DNA of 64,000 nt from Acanthosepion pharaonis (taxonomy: Eukaryota > Mollusca > Cephalopoda > Sepiida > Sepiidae). The stretch is taken from contig CAHIKZ030000957.1 in NCBI GenBank assembly GCA_903632075.3, forward strand, positions 1,710,001 through 1,774,000. Reading direction: 5' to 3'. This document shows positions 54,185-64,000 of the stretch, in pieces (the first letter of the stretch is position 1; every line of letters begins with the position of its first letter). A program made the position numbers and the translations under genes. Under the pieces are notes generated by a model that worked only from the letters and a program-made list of their open reading frames with translations, was not told where the DNA came from and did not search any database.

Positions 54185-54600
54185 TAGCAGCATGACCCGG
54201 CGTTGCCCGTGCTTGATTCAAAAATCGTACGACTCATAAAGCAATCGCTATCACTTGACTTCACCACTTGTTCAACACTGCAGTAGCCATGTACTGAACT
54301 AACAACGCTTTTATCAAATAAGTTTATAAGTCCCCAAAATTCATACGCTGATATCTTCAAGGAAACATAGCCAAGTACCTACTGCTGAAATGGAAAGTAG
54401 AGTTTTAGTGAGATAACTCAGACATCAGAGACAGGCATAGAACGGTAAAAGTGTTCAGTTCGAAATTCTAATCCCTTGAAGAAGGCCGGAGTATATAGCG
54501 GACGAAACGTCGTGAATATGAGAGTAAAGATGACGCCAACAGTCCGATGTCCAATGTAAATAGTGTGAATAAATACAATACCTCATCTCAGAAATATAGA
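54185..54600 (+). mobile_element. SINE family H copy behind an unassigned repeat start
   Basis: 54185-54215 reads ACTAGCAGCATGACCCGGCG followed by TTGCCCG, a motif I know from invertebrate retroelement ends. From 54355 a diverged family H copy follows: head decayed, TTGAAGAAGGCCGG..CGGACGAAACGTC, tail GACGCCAACAGTCCGATG and ATACCTCATCTCAGAAATAT. Confidence 0.6.
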
Positions 54601-55436
54601 CATACAGACAGGATGTATCCAAAAATATTTTTACAAACTTTGGGGAAGTGTTTCACGCATAACACGCACCCCTTATTTGATAGTCAAAGCCTATAAATTG
54701 TGCCTCTCCAATTTCATTACGGCCAGAGTTTTCTACTCTTATTTAAAAAAAAAAATGGTTTTAAACATAGAATAATATTATTCTAATTTAGTTTTATGAT
54801 AATTCTTATTTTATTTTACATTTGTAAATATTGTTATGATTGTATTTGATATCCTTACGGTGGTTGCAATCGCTAAATGTTAGTGCCAAATTGTTGTATG
54901 TTTGTGGTGAGTCGTAATTTCGCAACTCAAATCGATCTATAAAACAGCATTATTTTGTAGCTGTGTTTAATGCGCAGCCTTAATTTTGTTTATTATTTTT
55001 TTTTAGAAAAAATGCGTATTATACATGGGAAATTACAGTAGTTTCCTTTTCTTTCTGTTCATGTTTCCATCACTTTTCTTATTAAATATCCCACATTGTG
55101 GCAAGAGAATGTTTGCCAAGAAAGGCATAACTTTACTATGGATGATCTAGTGATTAAAGCGATTTTTAAACATTTTAGTCTTAGCAAATTCCTTTCTCTT
55201 TTGATTAGAGTAGCATTTGTAAGTCAAAATTATGCTCAGACCCGTTACAGTGTGTAGCTAATGCACGTGAGTGTGTTATCTTGTAAAATGTTCCTTTTAT
55301 GTTCATACAATATTTTCTTTAATTTCCTAAATGTTTCTCCTGTATATTTCTTGTTACAATTATCACATGTGATAAACAAATTTCTCCTTCAGGTGTTAGC
55401 TTATTATTTTATTTTGTAACAATTCTGTTATTGCTT
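54601..55436. other. no recognised gene
   Basis: AT-rich. No feature I can support. Confidence 0.4.
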
Positions 55437-55575
55437 TAGATGTGCGTTGTGGTATAATGGATATCGACCCGGAATGAGAAATCCGAGGACTGAGTTCGAA
55501 TTCCAATCGCGTTTGTTACATTCACTTACGCACAAATATCCTTGGGAAAGATATGAATCCATTTTGGGTGCTCTA
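55437..55575 (+). mobile_element. tRNA-headed SINE without 5S part
   Basis: The head GATGTGCGTTGTGGTATAAT followed by GGATATCGACC (A-box-like), GAGTTCGAATTCC (B-box), then the body TACATTCACTTACGCACAAA and TATCCTTGGGAAAGATATGA. The body is the one that follows the 5S-tRNA composite at 43806. The open frame across it is accidental. Confidence 0.8.
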
Positions 55576-55844
55576 GCCTTGGTTGACAACCAGTCTACCG
55601 CAGAAAGAAATGGCAACCTACTACGGGAAAATCTTCAACCCAGTCAGGCATGATTCGAAAGAGACATAATCGTTCATATATATCGTGTTGGCACTTAATT
55701 GAGTGTTTTAGAGGTAGTTGTAATACATTTTATATTCAGATTAGATAAATTCTTTTTGAATTTCTCCTACCTAATAGACTTTCCTGAATTCTGATAGGCA
55801 TATAACGTGTTTCTGAAAAACGATATATAAATACCTGATCGGTC

Positions 55845-56690
55845 GAATATTCCCATACTAAAGACAATGAAAGCAGCCAATACGTATATGTTTTGTGTTA
55901 TATAACCCAAACAAACTAATGATATAGGGTCATCTGATGGTTCACTCTTTGATGTAATGGGGTAGATATTGGTCTACGCAAAAGAAAAAGAATAGGGTTG
56001 ATGTAGATGGATTGTATACCCTTTCATTCGACAGTGAATTAAAAAATTCCCGATTAGCAACAAAACCGAAGTTTACTTGTAATAGGAATTTTTCCCCTCA
56101 AAATTTTCAGTTAAAATTTTCACTTCAATACAAAAGAAAACGAAACCGCTAGGATTTAGAAGTCTCTTTCAAACTCAAAACTCCTTTACTGACAAATAGT
56201 CTTAAAATTTCCATACTAAAGAAAACAAAAGCAACCAATACATAATATATGTTTTGTATTATATAACATTACGAGGAAAAATCTCATGGTGAAATGACGT
56301 CTAAATTCATTTTCAGCAAAAGTCAGAGACAGTTCAACGTTGGCATATTAATCACAAAAAACATGTGACCTAACGTAACAATGCAGAAAAAGAAGAGTGG
56401 CGATGATGGATAGATTGTATACCTTTTCATTCCACGGTGATTTAACGAATTCCCAATCAGTAACAAAATGAAAGATTACTTGTAATAGAAATTTCTCTCT
56501 TCAAATTTTAAGTTAAAATTTTCGCTTCAATGCGAAAAACAACGAAACTGCTAGAATTTAGCAGCCTCTTTCGAACTAAAATCATATGTCTCTCTCTGAT
56601 TCACTGGAAAATAGTCGTAGAATTTCCATACTTAAGACAATAAAAGCAGCCAATACATACCATATGCATTGTGTTATATAGCAGTACGAG
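55845..56690. repeat. satellite-like tandem repeat, unit 360-410 bp
   Basis: The anchor TTCCATACTAAAGA.AA..AAAGCA.CC recurs at 55850, 56209 and 56620. Between anchors, ATGGATTGTATACC, CATTC.AC.GTGA.TTAA, TTACTTGTAATAG and AAGTCTCTTTC-like words recur in the same order. About two full units, roughly 80 per cent alike. Confidence 0.75.
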
Positions 56691-58053
56691 AAAAAAAAGC
56701 AAATTATCTCCTGGGGAAAAGACCGGAATGCAATAGAAGGTCTTCACTCTGGGAAAATTTGGTGTGGATTTTGGTAAATATATATATATATATTGTCTTA
56801 TTTTGGGGCGAATTAATATTTTGAGGTGAAGTAACAGAAGAAATCCATATAATTTAAGGAAGAGAACATATTTGAGGAAAGGCGTCTTAAGTTTTACCGT
56901 TTATTTTCTAATGTTTATTTTTTTTTGTATTTAGCCTATAAAACAATATCAAATATCTATACATACATTATGGGACAGACATACCTCTAATACATACCTC
57001 CCAGAAATACTTTCCAGATAATCGTAGGATTTTAACAGGTATTTCTTTGAGGTATATGTGATAGGTATTTCTGCCACACACTGTATATAGTAAAATGTCA
57101 ACCCGTGCCCAGGTATCACCACTTGTACGACTTTATTGTTGAGTTCCTTGCCGATATTGACGCATCTGATGAGTCATTATTCGACTAAGTGATCTACACA
57201 TCAAGCCGTAGTCTGCCTTACTTTTTAATCCATAGCTGGAAGAATATAGATGGGCATTTGTTCGAAACTGACTAAAAATGACTGAGCTAGAATTCGAAAT
57301 CGACTCCGCGACTTCTTATATTTTCACACCGTTGAATGTTAAGCTAAACGCGCATCCAATTCTATTTAAAGCCTAAATATTGAAGGCGCTGTAAATTTTC
57401 GTGGTGCCGAGCTACAGAAAAAAGATTTTTTTCTTTTTTACTGGAGATACTGGAGATTCTGTGGAATTCATTATGTTAATAGAACGTATTTAGCGTTGGC
57501 ATTTGGCGTTTGATTTCATTAAATATAATATGTCGACCTCGCAAACTTTCTCTCTCTGTGCCGGAGACGATCATACACAAATAAATGGATAAATATATTT
57601 ACCAGCCTTAAAAATTAATCTGAACATAAATTTTACCTAATTATTCAGAATCAAAATAAGGGGAGGGAAGATGACCAACAGTATGTATTCAGAGAGTGAT
57701 GAGATAATGGAGATGCAGATTCAAAATTGGGGTAGGAAAGGGGAGGAGGCGTTATGTATTCAGAGAGGGGGTGGTAATGAAAAGAAGGGGGAGAGAAGCA
57801 GAGATATTCAACGCTTGAAATGCAAAAAGTTTTTTGAGGCGTAGACATGCAGACCTAATTTTGGGTATATCCACAGTGAAGTAGAAAGAGATCCTATTGG
57901 CCTTAAAGGATTCAGATTTTTCTCTAAAGGAAAGAGAGATAAGGAAAGAAAGGAAAGAAATTAAAACAAAAATAGTGGGAGTCAGGAGACAATTTAAGAA
58001 CAAGCCAATCCCTGTATACAATCGAACACATTATGTCTGGTGCATTTTGCCAT

Positions 58054-58055
<2 letters not shown>
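56691..58055. other. no recognised gene
   Basis: Short TA run at 56777-56795. G-rich/A-rich purine stretch at 57660-57800 and 57910-57970. No coding signal. Confidence 0.4.

Positions 58056-58058
<3 letters not shown>

Positions 58059-58101
<43 letters not shown>
58059..58101. repeat. (TA)n array before Penelope-like fragment
   Basis: TA run directly preceding the fragment at 58104. Confidence 0.95.
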
Positions 58102-58103
<2 letters not shown>

Positions 58104-58105
<2 letters not shown>

Positions 58106-58240
58106 AATAGAGTTTTAAGTTAAAGGGATCAATATTAGAGGTAGTGCGTATGTAAATCTAAAAGTGAACATTGTTGCAAAGCGGCAACAATCTGTTTCAT
58201 GCTTGGATAAATTCTTCAGGCCTTAAGATTGCGTACATGC
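58104..58240 (+). mobile_element. Penelope-like fragment with antisense hammerhead relic
   Basis: 58104-58155 matches the start of the 16381 frame (decayed). From 'atgtaaat' it switches to the antisense terminal region, as at 403-508, and here continues through GTTTC (58194-58198) and TCTTCAG (58213-58219), an antisense hammerhead relic without a stem II. Confidence 0.55.
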
Positions 58241-58379
58241 ACGAAGCAGGCGATTGCCACTTGGTTTTGATGTCACCGTCCACTTATATATGTAAACTTT
58301 TTCCACCTTAATTTTACTAGTCAATGTTCACTCAGATATAAAATATAAAATAGGCGTTATAAAAAAATTCCTCAAGAGA

Positions 58380-58554
58380 GTGCATGTGTATTCATACTCT
58401 TGTCCGCTGTGACGTCCCTAAACACAGCCTTCGCTCGCTCCTCGCTGCTTCGTTCGGGTGTCGCCGCTCCAAACGTGACGTCCGCCTGTCGCGTCAGTCG
58501 TGTTGTCTCGTCCTGTGACGACCAACTGGCTTGGTATCGGTCGCGGCACCCAAA
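58380..58554 (-). other. leader of LTR retrotransposon, with repeated TGACGT motifs
   Basis: Minus-strand sequence after the LTR starts TTTGGGTGCCGCGACCG, which resembles a tRNA primer-binding site. The stretch is GC-rich for this window and contains several GTGACGTC/TGACG words. The element is cut off beyond about 58380. Confidence 0.45.
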
Positions 58555-59408
58555 TGTGACGTTCTAACCTTTTGGTGATTCGGATGGGAATCTGGTTAGA
58601 TTCGATATCAGCCTCGTCGTTCCCAACTCGCTTCCAACGCCTGGTTACCAAAGTAACTGCATTGATCTCCAGTCTGCCTACCCACGTTGTGAATTGATCT
58701 TAGGCAGACGAAATCAAATCAGTAATTGGGGCCGTAATGCAAATCGGGTTCAAACGGGGTGACACCGCACAAATATGCATAAAAAGAAAAATAAAATGAT
58801 AACTCAAAAATTCAGGTATCAAAAAAAGGATAACAAACTTTATGTCTAGTTGTTGGATACATAGGACTGCGTCTATCTCCCGACACGTTCTATGGATTGT
58901 GACACGTTGTTTTCCGTTAGGCGAGTTTTAACACTTCAAGTTGTCTGCTCTTTAAGAAATTGGTTCTTTTTGGTGTGTCTTCGGGCGAAAGTCGAAAAAA
59001 CTTATTTTGGTGGTCTGGATCTAAGTCGCTCTTCAAAATAATTGTTCTTGGATTGAAGAGGAGTCCAGAATTTGCGCGAATCTTGGCCAGCCGATACGAG
59101 GCTGGAACTCTCTGCTGGAACTCGAACTCGAACTGATTTCTGCTCGCTGCGGCCTTGCTTATATGGACGCCGACCAAAACCGGGGTGGGTTTGTCGGCGC
59201 CGGGGGTTCCTCGATAATTCTAAATACCTATCCACTTCTCTTATTTTTGGTTAGGAATTTTCCACTTCTTTTCCATTTTGGGAGCCCCTCTTACTCCCAC
59301 CTTCTCACCATACTTCAGAAGGGCGTGAACTTCCCTCCCCACTTCTTCGTAGCAACCTCTCATACCCATCCTCTAGATGGGCGGCAACAGCTTCCTCTTT
59401 GCGTCACG
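58555..59408 (-). mobile_element. probable LTR of an LTR retrotransposon
   Basis: On the minus strand the segment runs from CGTGACG (59408) to CGTCACA (58555); its ends are inverted with one mismatch, as in TG..CA LTRs. A TATA-like TATAAGC lies near 59160, followed by a GC-rich initiator region. A primer-binding-like site follows its 3' end. No second LTR and no gag-pol frame are in the window, so this is a truncated or solo copy. The family is not identified. Confidence 0.5.
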
Positions 59409-60910
59409 TGATCACCACTCGGCCAATGATGTCTAGCCGAGCCTGTGCGATTCCGCGGGCTTTGTTTCAGGAAAAAAAAATATCTTGCCTAATAAAAAAA
59501 TTATCTTTTTCTTTTCCTTTTCTTTCTTTTAATCGCAGCTCTCATTTTTTCTGGCCGCAATTAGAACAATGCGATCGGTGGTGGTCGTAACTCTTGTTCT
59601 CACCTGGACTTCGCTAATTATCAGAATGGGTGGTCTATTTGACACAACACAATCGTCTGTCGCCTCGGAAAAAAAACATTTCCATGGTTCCATTCATTCT
59701 TTGGTGCACATTTCTGATAACATAGTTTTATTATCGCAGCCAAAGATGTTTTGTCAAAAGAAAAACGGTCAGTCGCCACCTCGTGTGCGGCTTTGACACA
59801 ATTAATTTTTCATATCTATCCAAAGCCCTGTAGTTCACCTGTTTCTTGTCAATTATCAAAATAACATTTTCAATTTGATTTTTCTTTGGCTAGTCGGTCT
59901 GTGGTTTGCTTAATCAGATGTTTTCTCGCATTAGCGGTTTGTTTATGTATCCCCGATAACACGATTCCTTTATCCACTCAGAATTTCCCTGTCATTGTAA
60001 TGACACACTTCGCCATTTGTTACTTATCAAAATATCCTTTATCCATTGTCTCTTAGTCGTGGGTGTTCTACTTATCATCCACGTTTGGGTCTCGCCTCTC
60101 TTGTCCTTTCTTTCCTTCCTCTCTTTCCTTTCTTTTCTTTTTGCCTTGGTAAATGGTGCCACACGCATTTCTTTAAAGAACTTAAGAACGTTAAACACAC
60201 GCTAATTAAGAACGGTTTTCTGAATTACCTCAGAGATCACCAAATTAGACTTATTCTTTTTAAGGTAACCAATATCTATATAGATAGATATAGATATAGA
60301 TATTCAAATATTTATAACATTTGAAAGACTATGGTAGATCTATACATGCAGCTACAATCCATGGTTTCAGCATCTTTGAAGTCATACGTAGAAAAAGAAA
60401 GTCGTATGTCTTTAATATTATATAAGTTCAATGTTGGTTATATCAAATTTGATCAGGGATCGTCAATAACATTCAGCCTTGAGCCTATGAAATTAAACTG
60501 CGCGTGCGAACTCCAAATTGTTTCGTTTGAAAGCGAGCGAATGAGAAAAATAAATGACCCGGCTGGAGGTTAACTTTGATTAAAAGAAACAGGATATTAT
60601 TAATTCTGCAAATTCCAAGGCACTATTTATGGAAAGGAAAATTAAGATGCTGATAATGTGCTGATTGATGAATTAGTAATTATTATTTTTTTTGCAGTAA
60701 ATTCTCCGTTTAAAATACTAATTATAGGTCATCAGGAGGTCGTGCCGTCTAAGTTCGTCTAGCTAACAATGAATAATTTAAATGAAATTGATCATAATTG
60801 ATTGCTTACATTTGCCCCGTTATAAAATAAGATAAGCCATGTAAAAAGTTATGAGCCGGGTTTCTAACTGACACCCCAAATCAAATTACCCTGTTACTAA
60901 TTAGAGTTTA
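59409..60910. other. no recognised gene
   Basis: Mixed composition with T/C-rich runs (59510-59540, 60100-60150). Frames at 59569-59796 (hydrophobic N-terminus) and 60331-60573 are unrecognised. Neither has a supporting splice or promoter signal. Confidence 0.4.
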
Positions 60911-60911
60911 A

Positions 60912-62670
60912 TTAATGACTATGAAAAAACCTGTTTCGCTGTGAAGGTATGTGTAAGCAAATAGCGTAGTTTGATACTTGTGATAGTCTGCTAACTTAAG
61001 CCATACGTGAAACTCATACATCGTGTGAACTAACTTTAATTCCTTTTCACCTACAGTGTGTTTCATTCTTAATAAGTGCCCTACATTTAAAACTTTCAGA
61101 GCTCTACGTACTATTCGGGTATTCGGAAAGAAATTATGTATTTCAAAGTCATGTATTATGAGTGAATTAACCAATGAAGAAGCAAACTTGAATGGTAGAA
61201 ACCTGGTTCTAGAAATAGTTTCTCTGTCCTGGAGTGTTTGGGAAAATAATTACCTATTTTGCCGTTAGGAATTATGGATTTATCATTCAACTAATCCAAA
61301 AAGAAGTAACTTTAAATGATATTGTTTGTTTGCTTAGCGGCATACCAACTCCTTATGGGTCATCGTATGCCGAAATGTTATTTTCTTGTGAGATTTAGTA
61401 AATTCTTTTCCAAAAATAAAGGGTGTTCCAATAACTTCGACCGATTTTCGTGTGAATTAAGTTTAAGCGTCTCATGATTTCTTTACATTTTCTTTCAGAT
61501 TTAACAACTTAAGTCTTTGACAATTTCAACCATTGAAAGACTAACAATCAAAAAACGTGTTAAAGTTAGAGAAACCTCTTAAGAAAATGGACGTTCAAAC
61601 AGAAATGCATTTCGCGTTTTTTTTATTTTTAATTTTTCGTCATAATCGACCAATCAAGCGTGCAATTGGAAACGATGTAACGTCTTTGTGGAGAGGTTCA
61701 ATTACTGCACGCGATGACGAATAGAGGTGTCTGGATTTTCGGCCACGTTCTCGTGCACTGCACCAATGTTTTCAGCTAAACGGGCACGCAATAGTGTTTT
61801 CACATCTGCCACCGAGCCAGTTTGAATTTACGAAAAGTTTTTTTTTTTCCAATTGCACTTTTGAAACTTTAACACGTTGTTTGATTGTTAATCTTTCCAT
61901 GGTTGAAATTGCCAAAGATTTAAGTTGTTAAATCTGAAAGAAAAAGAAAAAATCATTAGATGCTTAAACTTAATTCACATTTAAAAATCAGACTTTATAT
62001 TACTAGTAATTTTTTTCCAATAATCTTTTATTTTTTTTTTAATTGTATTTTTATATTTTCATGTTTTGACTCCATTTTTGAAGTTCACTATTTGTCTATA
62101 CCTGGGACCCTAACAGATTCTACATTCCGAACCTCTTCAAAACCTCTTGATCAGAGGTCTTGTTGCCGGATGTATTTCAGGATGGAGTTGAATGGTACAA
62201 AACTGCGTATTGACTTAAATCTGTTCTCTTAGACTTTTCCAGAAAATAATTACATATATCACCGCTACGAATTATGGAATTAACGTTTAATTAATCAAAG
62301 TAGACTCAACTTTGAATGGTAAGAAACTGAGAGTGGAATTGGTTTCACTTTTGCTTTCCAAAAATATATTGGTTACGGTGCCATTTAGAGTTCAAAACTC
62401 ACCAAAATTTTATGAGTCTTAAAAACATTTTCGCCGGTTTTCACAGTGAAACAGGTTTTTTCATACTAATTGTATAAGCCTACAGCAGAACGATCGTAAA
62501 TGTCAGCTCGGGTTTAACTAGATTTAAATGTGGGACACTTAGTGAGGGTCAAACACACTCTATAGTTAAAAGGGAATTAAAGCTAGTTCAAACGATATAT
62601 AAGTGTTACGTATGGCTTAAGTTGTCAGACTATCACAAATATCAAGCTACGTTATTTGCAAGGAATTTTA
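60912..62670. repeat. degenerate repeat complex, direct and inverted units
   Basis: 60935-61090 recurs inverted at 62515-62664 (GTGATAGTCTG..AACTTAAGCCATACGT). GAAACAGGTTTTTTCATA occurs antisense at 60927 and sense at 62452. GGAAAATAATTACCTAT..GGAATTATGGA recurs directly at 61242 and 62238. The order of units differs on the two sides, so this is not a simple palindrome. Confidence 0.6.
61421..61979 (-). mobile_element. DNA transposon relic with long terminal inverted repeats
   Basis: The left arm (61421-61567) starts GGGTGTTCCAATAACTTCGA. The right arm (61865-61979) is its complement but lacks the outer 35-40 bp. Between them the minus strand encodes RARLAENIGAVHENVAENPD then TSIRHRVQ, a stop and LNLSTKTLHRFQLHA. 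This is the helix-turn-helix start of a mariner-related transposase widespread in invertebrates. The rest of the protein is deleted. Confidence 0.75.
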
Positions 62671-63678
62671 ATGATTGTCTGCTTGTGTTAAGTAATAGCT
62701 TATTTGTTCCCGGCTGAGTGACCAGTGTCTGAGCTAAAATGCTATGATTTGGAATATAGAAAAACATTTCAAAATTTAAGAAAATCTTGCGCGTTTTCCT
62801 GGCACAACAAGATCCTTAAAAATTGAATATTATTTGTTAAATAATGAAATTAACGTCTACTGGCCAAGAGATCGAGATCCCCCCACTAAAGAAAAATATA
62901 CCCCCAGGCAGGTAACCAACGTGGATTCTGTCTCTCCATGAGAGAAATTATTTTTAAAATAATGGTTTCTTATCTTTACGTCATGGCAAACCTTTACTGG
63001 TCTTGCTTTGTTAGGATGGCTACTCAGGACCTAATATTAAAGCTCACTTAGCTTAAACGTTGTTTTCCTGATGGAGGAAAGAACATTTTCTTGGGAAATC
63101 TCCTGATCTTTAGGTCTATGGACATAAAAGTATTCAAATACTTTTGCGTCGTCTGTCAAGAAAAGATGGTCGTAACAATCTTCCGAACATCGATTATTGG
63201 CGCCGGAAGCAAAAATGTTTCACTTTAATCCAGCATGCAAGCAAGGTACCATGAAAGGCCAGTGTTAATTCGAAATTCTAAAAGGTTACATCCAACCACT
63301 AATCTCATTAAGTTTGTTCTCAAAATTACAATAAAGGAATATTTTAATAATCCAGTGCTGATTCAGGTCAGACGCTTGGAAAATGATTTAATTTTATTAG
63401 AAAAATTGAGCTATATAATTTCATGGAAAATTCAGTGGGTTTTTGTTTTGTATTGCCCGGGTTAAGAAATTTCCCTACGGCACATTCCGTTGCTCCAGAA
63501 ACGAGTTATATTCACTCTCTCTCCCTCTCTTTCCCTCTCTGTATGTATGTATAAACTTAATGCCAATACTTGTAACCATTCTCTTCCTCCTTGCATGTGT
63601 GACTTACACATTTTCTTACCGCCATATGGATAGTAAATTTATATATCAAAACAGTTTTGGATAATACAAAGATAAATC
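62671..63678. other. no recognised gene
   Basis: Unassigned sequence. Short CT-rich run at 63511-63540. Frames at 63235-63465 and 63443-63664 show no motif I recognise. Confidence 0.4.
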
Positions 63679-63739
<61 letters not shown>

Positions 63740-63740
63740 A

Positions 63741-63796
<56 letters not shown>

Positions 63797-63821
63797 CTTT
63801 CTATTATTCAAAATTGTTTCG

Positions 63822-63908
<87 letters not shown>
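63679..63908. repeat. compound (TA)n/(CA)n arrays
   Basis: TA run, CA run, TA run, 40 bp of spacer, then CA run and TA run. Poly-(Tyr-Ile) and poly-(His-Thr) frames here are not genes. Confidence 0.97.
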
Positions 63909-63911
<3 letters not shown>

Positions 63912-63914
<3 letters not shown>

Positions 63915-64000
63915 ATTTGAAGAAATACAGTTCTAAGCTGTGCTATATTTATGGGATAAAGTGCTCAATATCAAAGACAGAGCGTATAAAAATATGAATA
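63912..64000 (+). mobile_element. Penelope-like fragment at right edge
   Basis: TGAAGAAATACAGTTCTAAG, TGTGCTATATTTATGGGATA and CTCAATATCAAAGACAGAGC match the 16381 frame start, again just after (TA)n. It is cut by the window end, so whether it keeps the GIY-YIG domain cannot be seen. Confidence 0.7.

Noticed and set aside
57165..57205. CTGATGAGTC..GACTAAG, which recalls a hammerhead start
   Set aside because: A GTC/GAC stem is possible, but GAAAC, the cleavage triplet and stem I are missing.
59569..59796. Small secreted protein (hydrophobic N-terminus)
   Set aside because: 75 codons without a recognisable mature domain, splice support or conservation evidence; chance frame beside the LTR.

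Overview
The window looks like intronic or intergenic DNA from an animal with a large, repeat-rich, AT-rich genome. A cephalopod such as an octopus is my best guess, from the many (AT)n, (GATA)n and (GT)n arrays, the dense tRNA-headed SINEs, several degraded non-LTR retrotransposon families, mariner, pogo and piggyBac relics, and Penelope-like elements with hammerhead ribozymes. The organism is an inference; nothing in the window names it. Most long open frames are translations of microsatellites or of dead transposons.

The only host coding sequence I can support is one 142-bp exon at 46984-47125 (+). It has clean splice sites and encodes part of a class I cyclic nucleotide phosphodiesterase catalytic domain (PDE5/6/11 type). 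I found no other exon of that gene, so the rest of the window probably lies in its introns or flanks.

Layout. 0-4.8 kb: (AT)n arrays, a Penelope-like fragment, a 33-bp minisatellite, tRNA-Leu-type SINEs, two strong hairpins and a cluster of three hammerhead ribozyme copies. 4.8-9 kb: degraded LINEs and (GATA)n. 9-15 kb: minisatellites and LINE ends. 15-18 kb: a composite SINE and an open Penelope-like GIY-YIG frame with a hammerhead-like motif downstream. 18-19.4 kb: a 1.2-kb inverted repeat. 20-26.6 kb: a TTATTC-rich landscape broken by LINEs and a mariner. 27-31 kb: a pogo-like element holding a piggyBac MITE, then LINEs and SINEs. 33-40 kb: mariner-type elements. 41-43 kb: a head-to-head LINE pair. 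43-44 kb: two 5S-rRNA/tRNA composite SINEs. 45.2-46.5 kb: a tRNA-Leu SINE and a tandem array of tRNA-like units. 47-52 kb: the exon, then arrays, a fourth hammerhead and LINE/SINE pieces. 52-64 kb: satellites, an LTR with leader, a transposon with long terminal inverted repeats, and another Penelope-like fragment at the right edge.

The most interesting system is a small retroelement whose best copy has a tRNA-like head, a hammerhead ribozyme and a (TA)n tail. Three copies lie at 3.1-3.7 kb, and a fourth ribozyme with different but compensated stems lies at 48.6 kb. A related hammerhead motif lies downstream of the Penelope-like frame, and one Penelope-like fragment is joined to new sequence exactly at the predicted ribozyme cleavage point.
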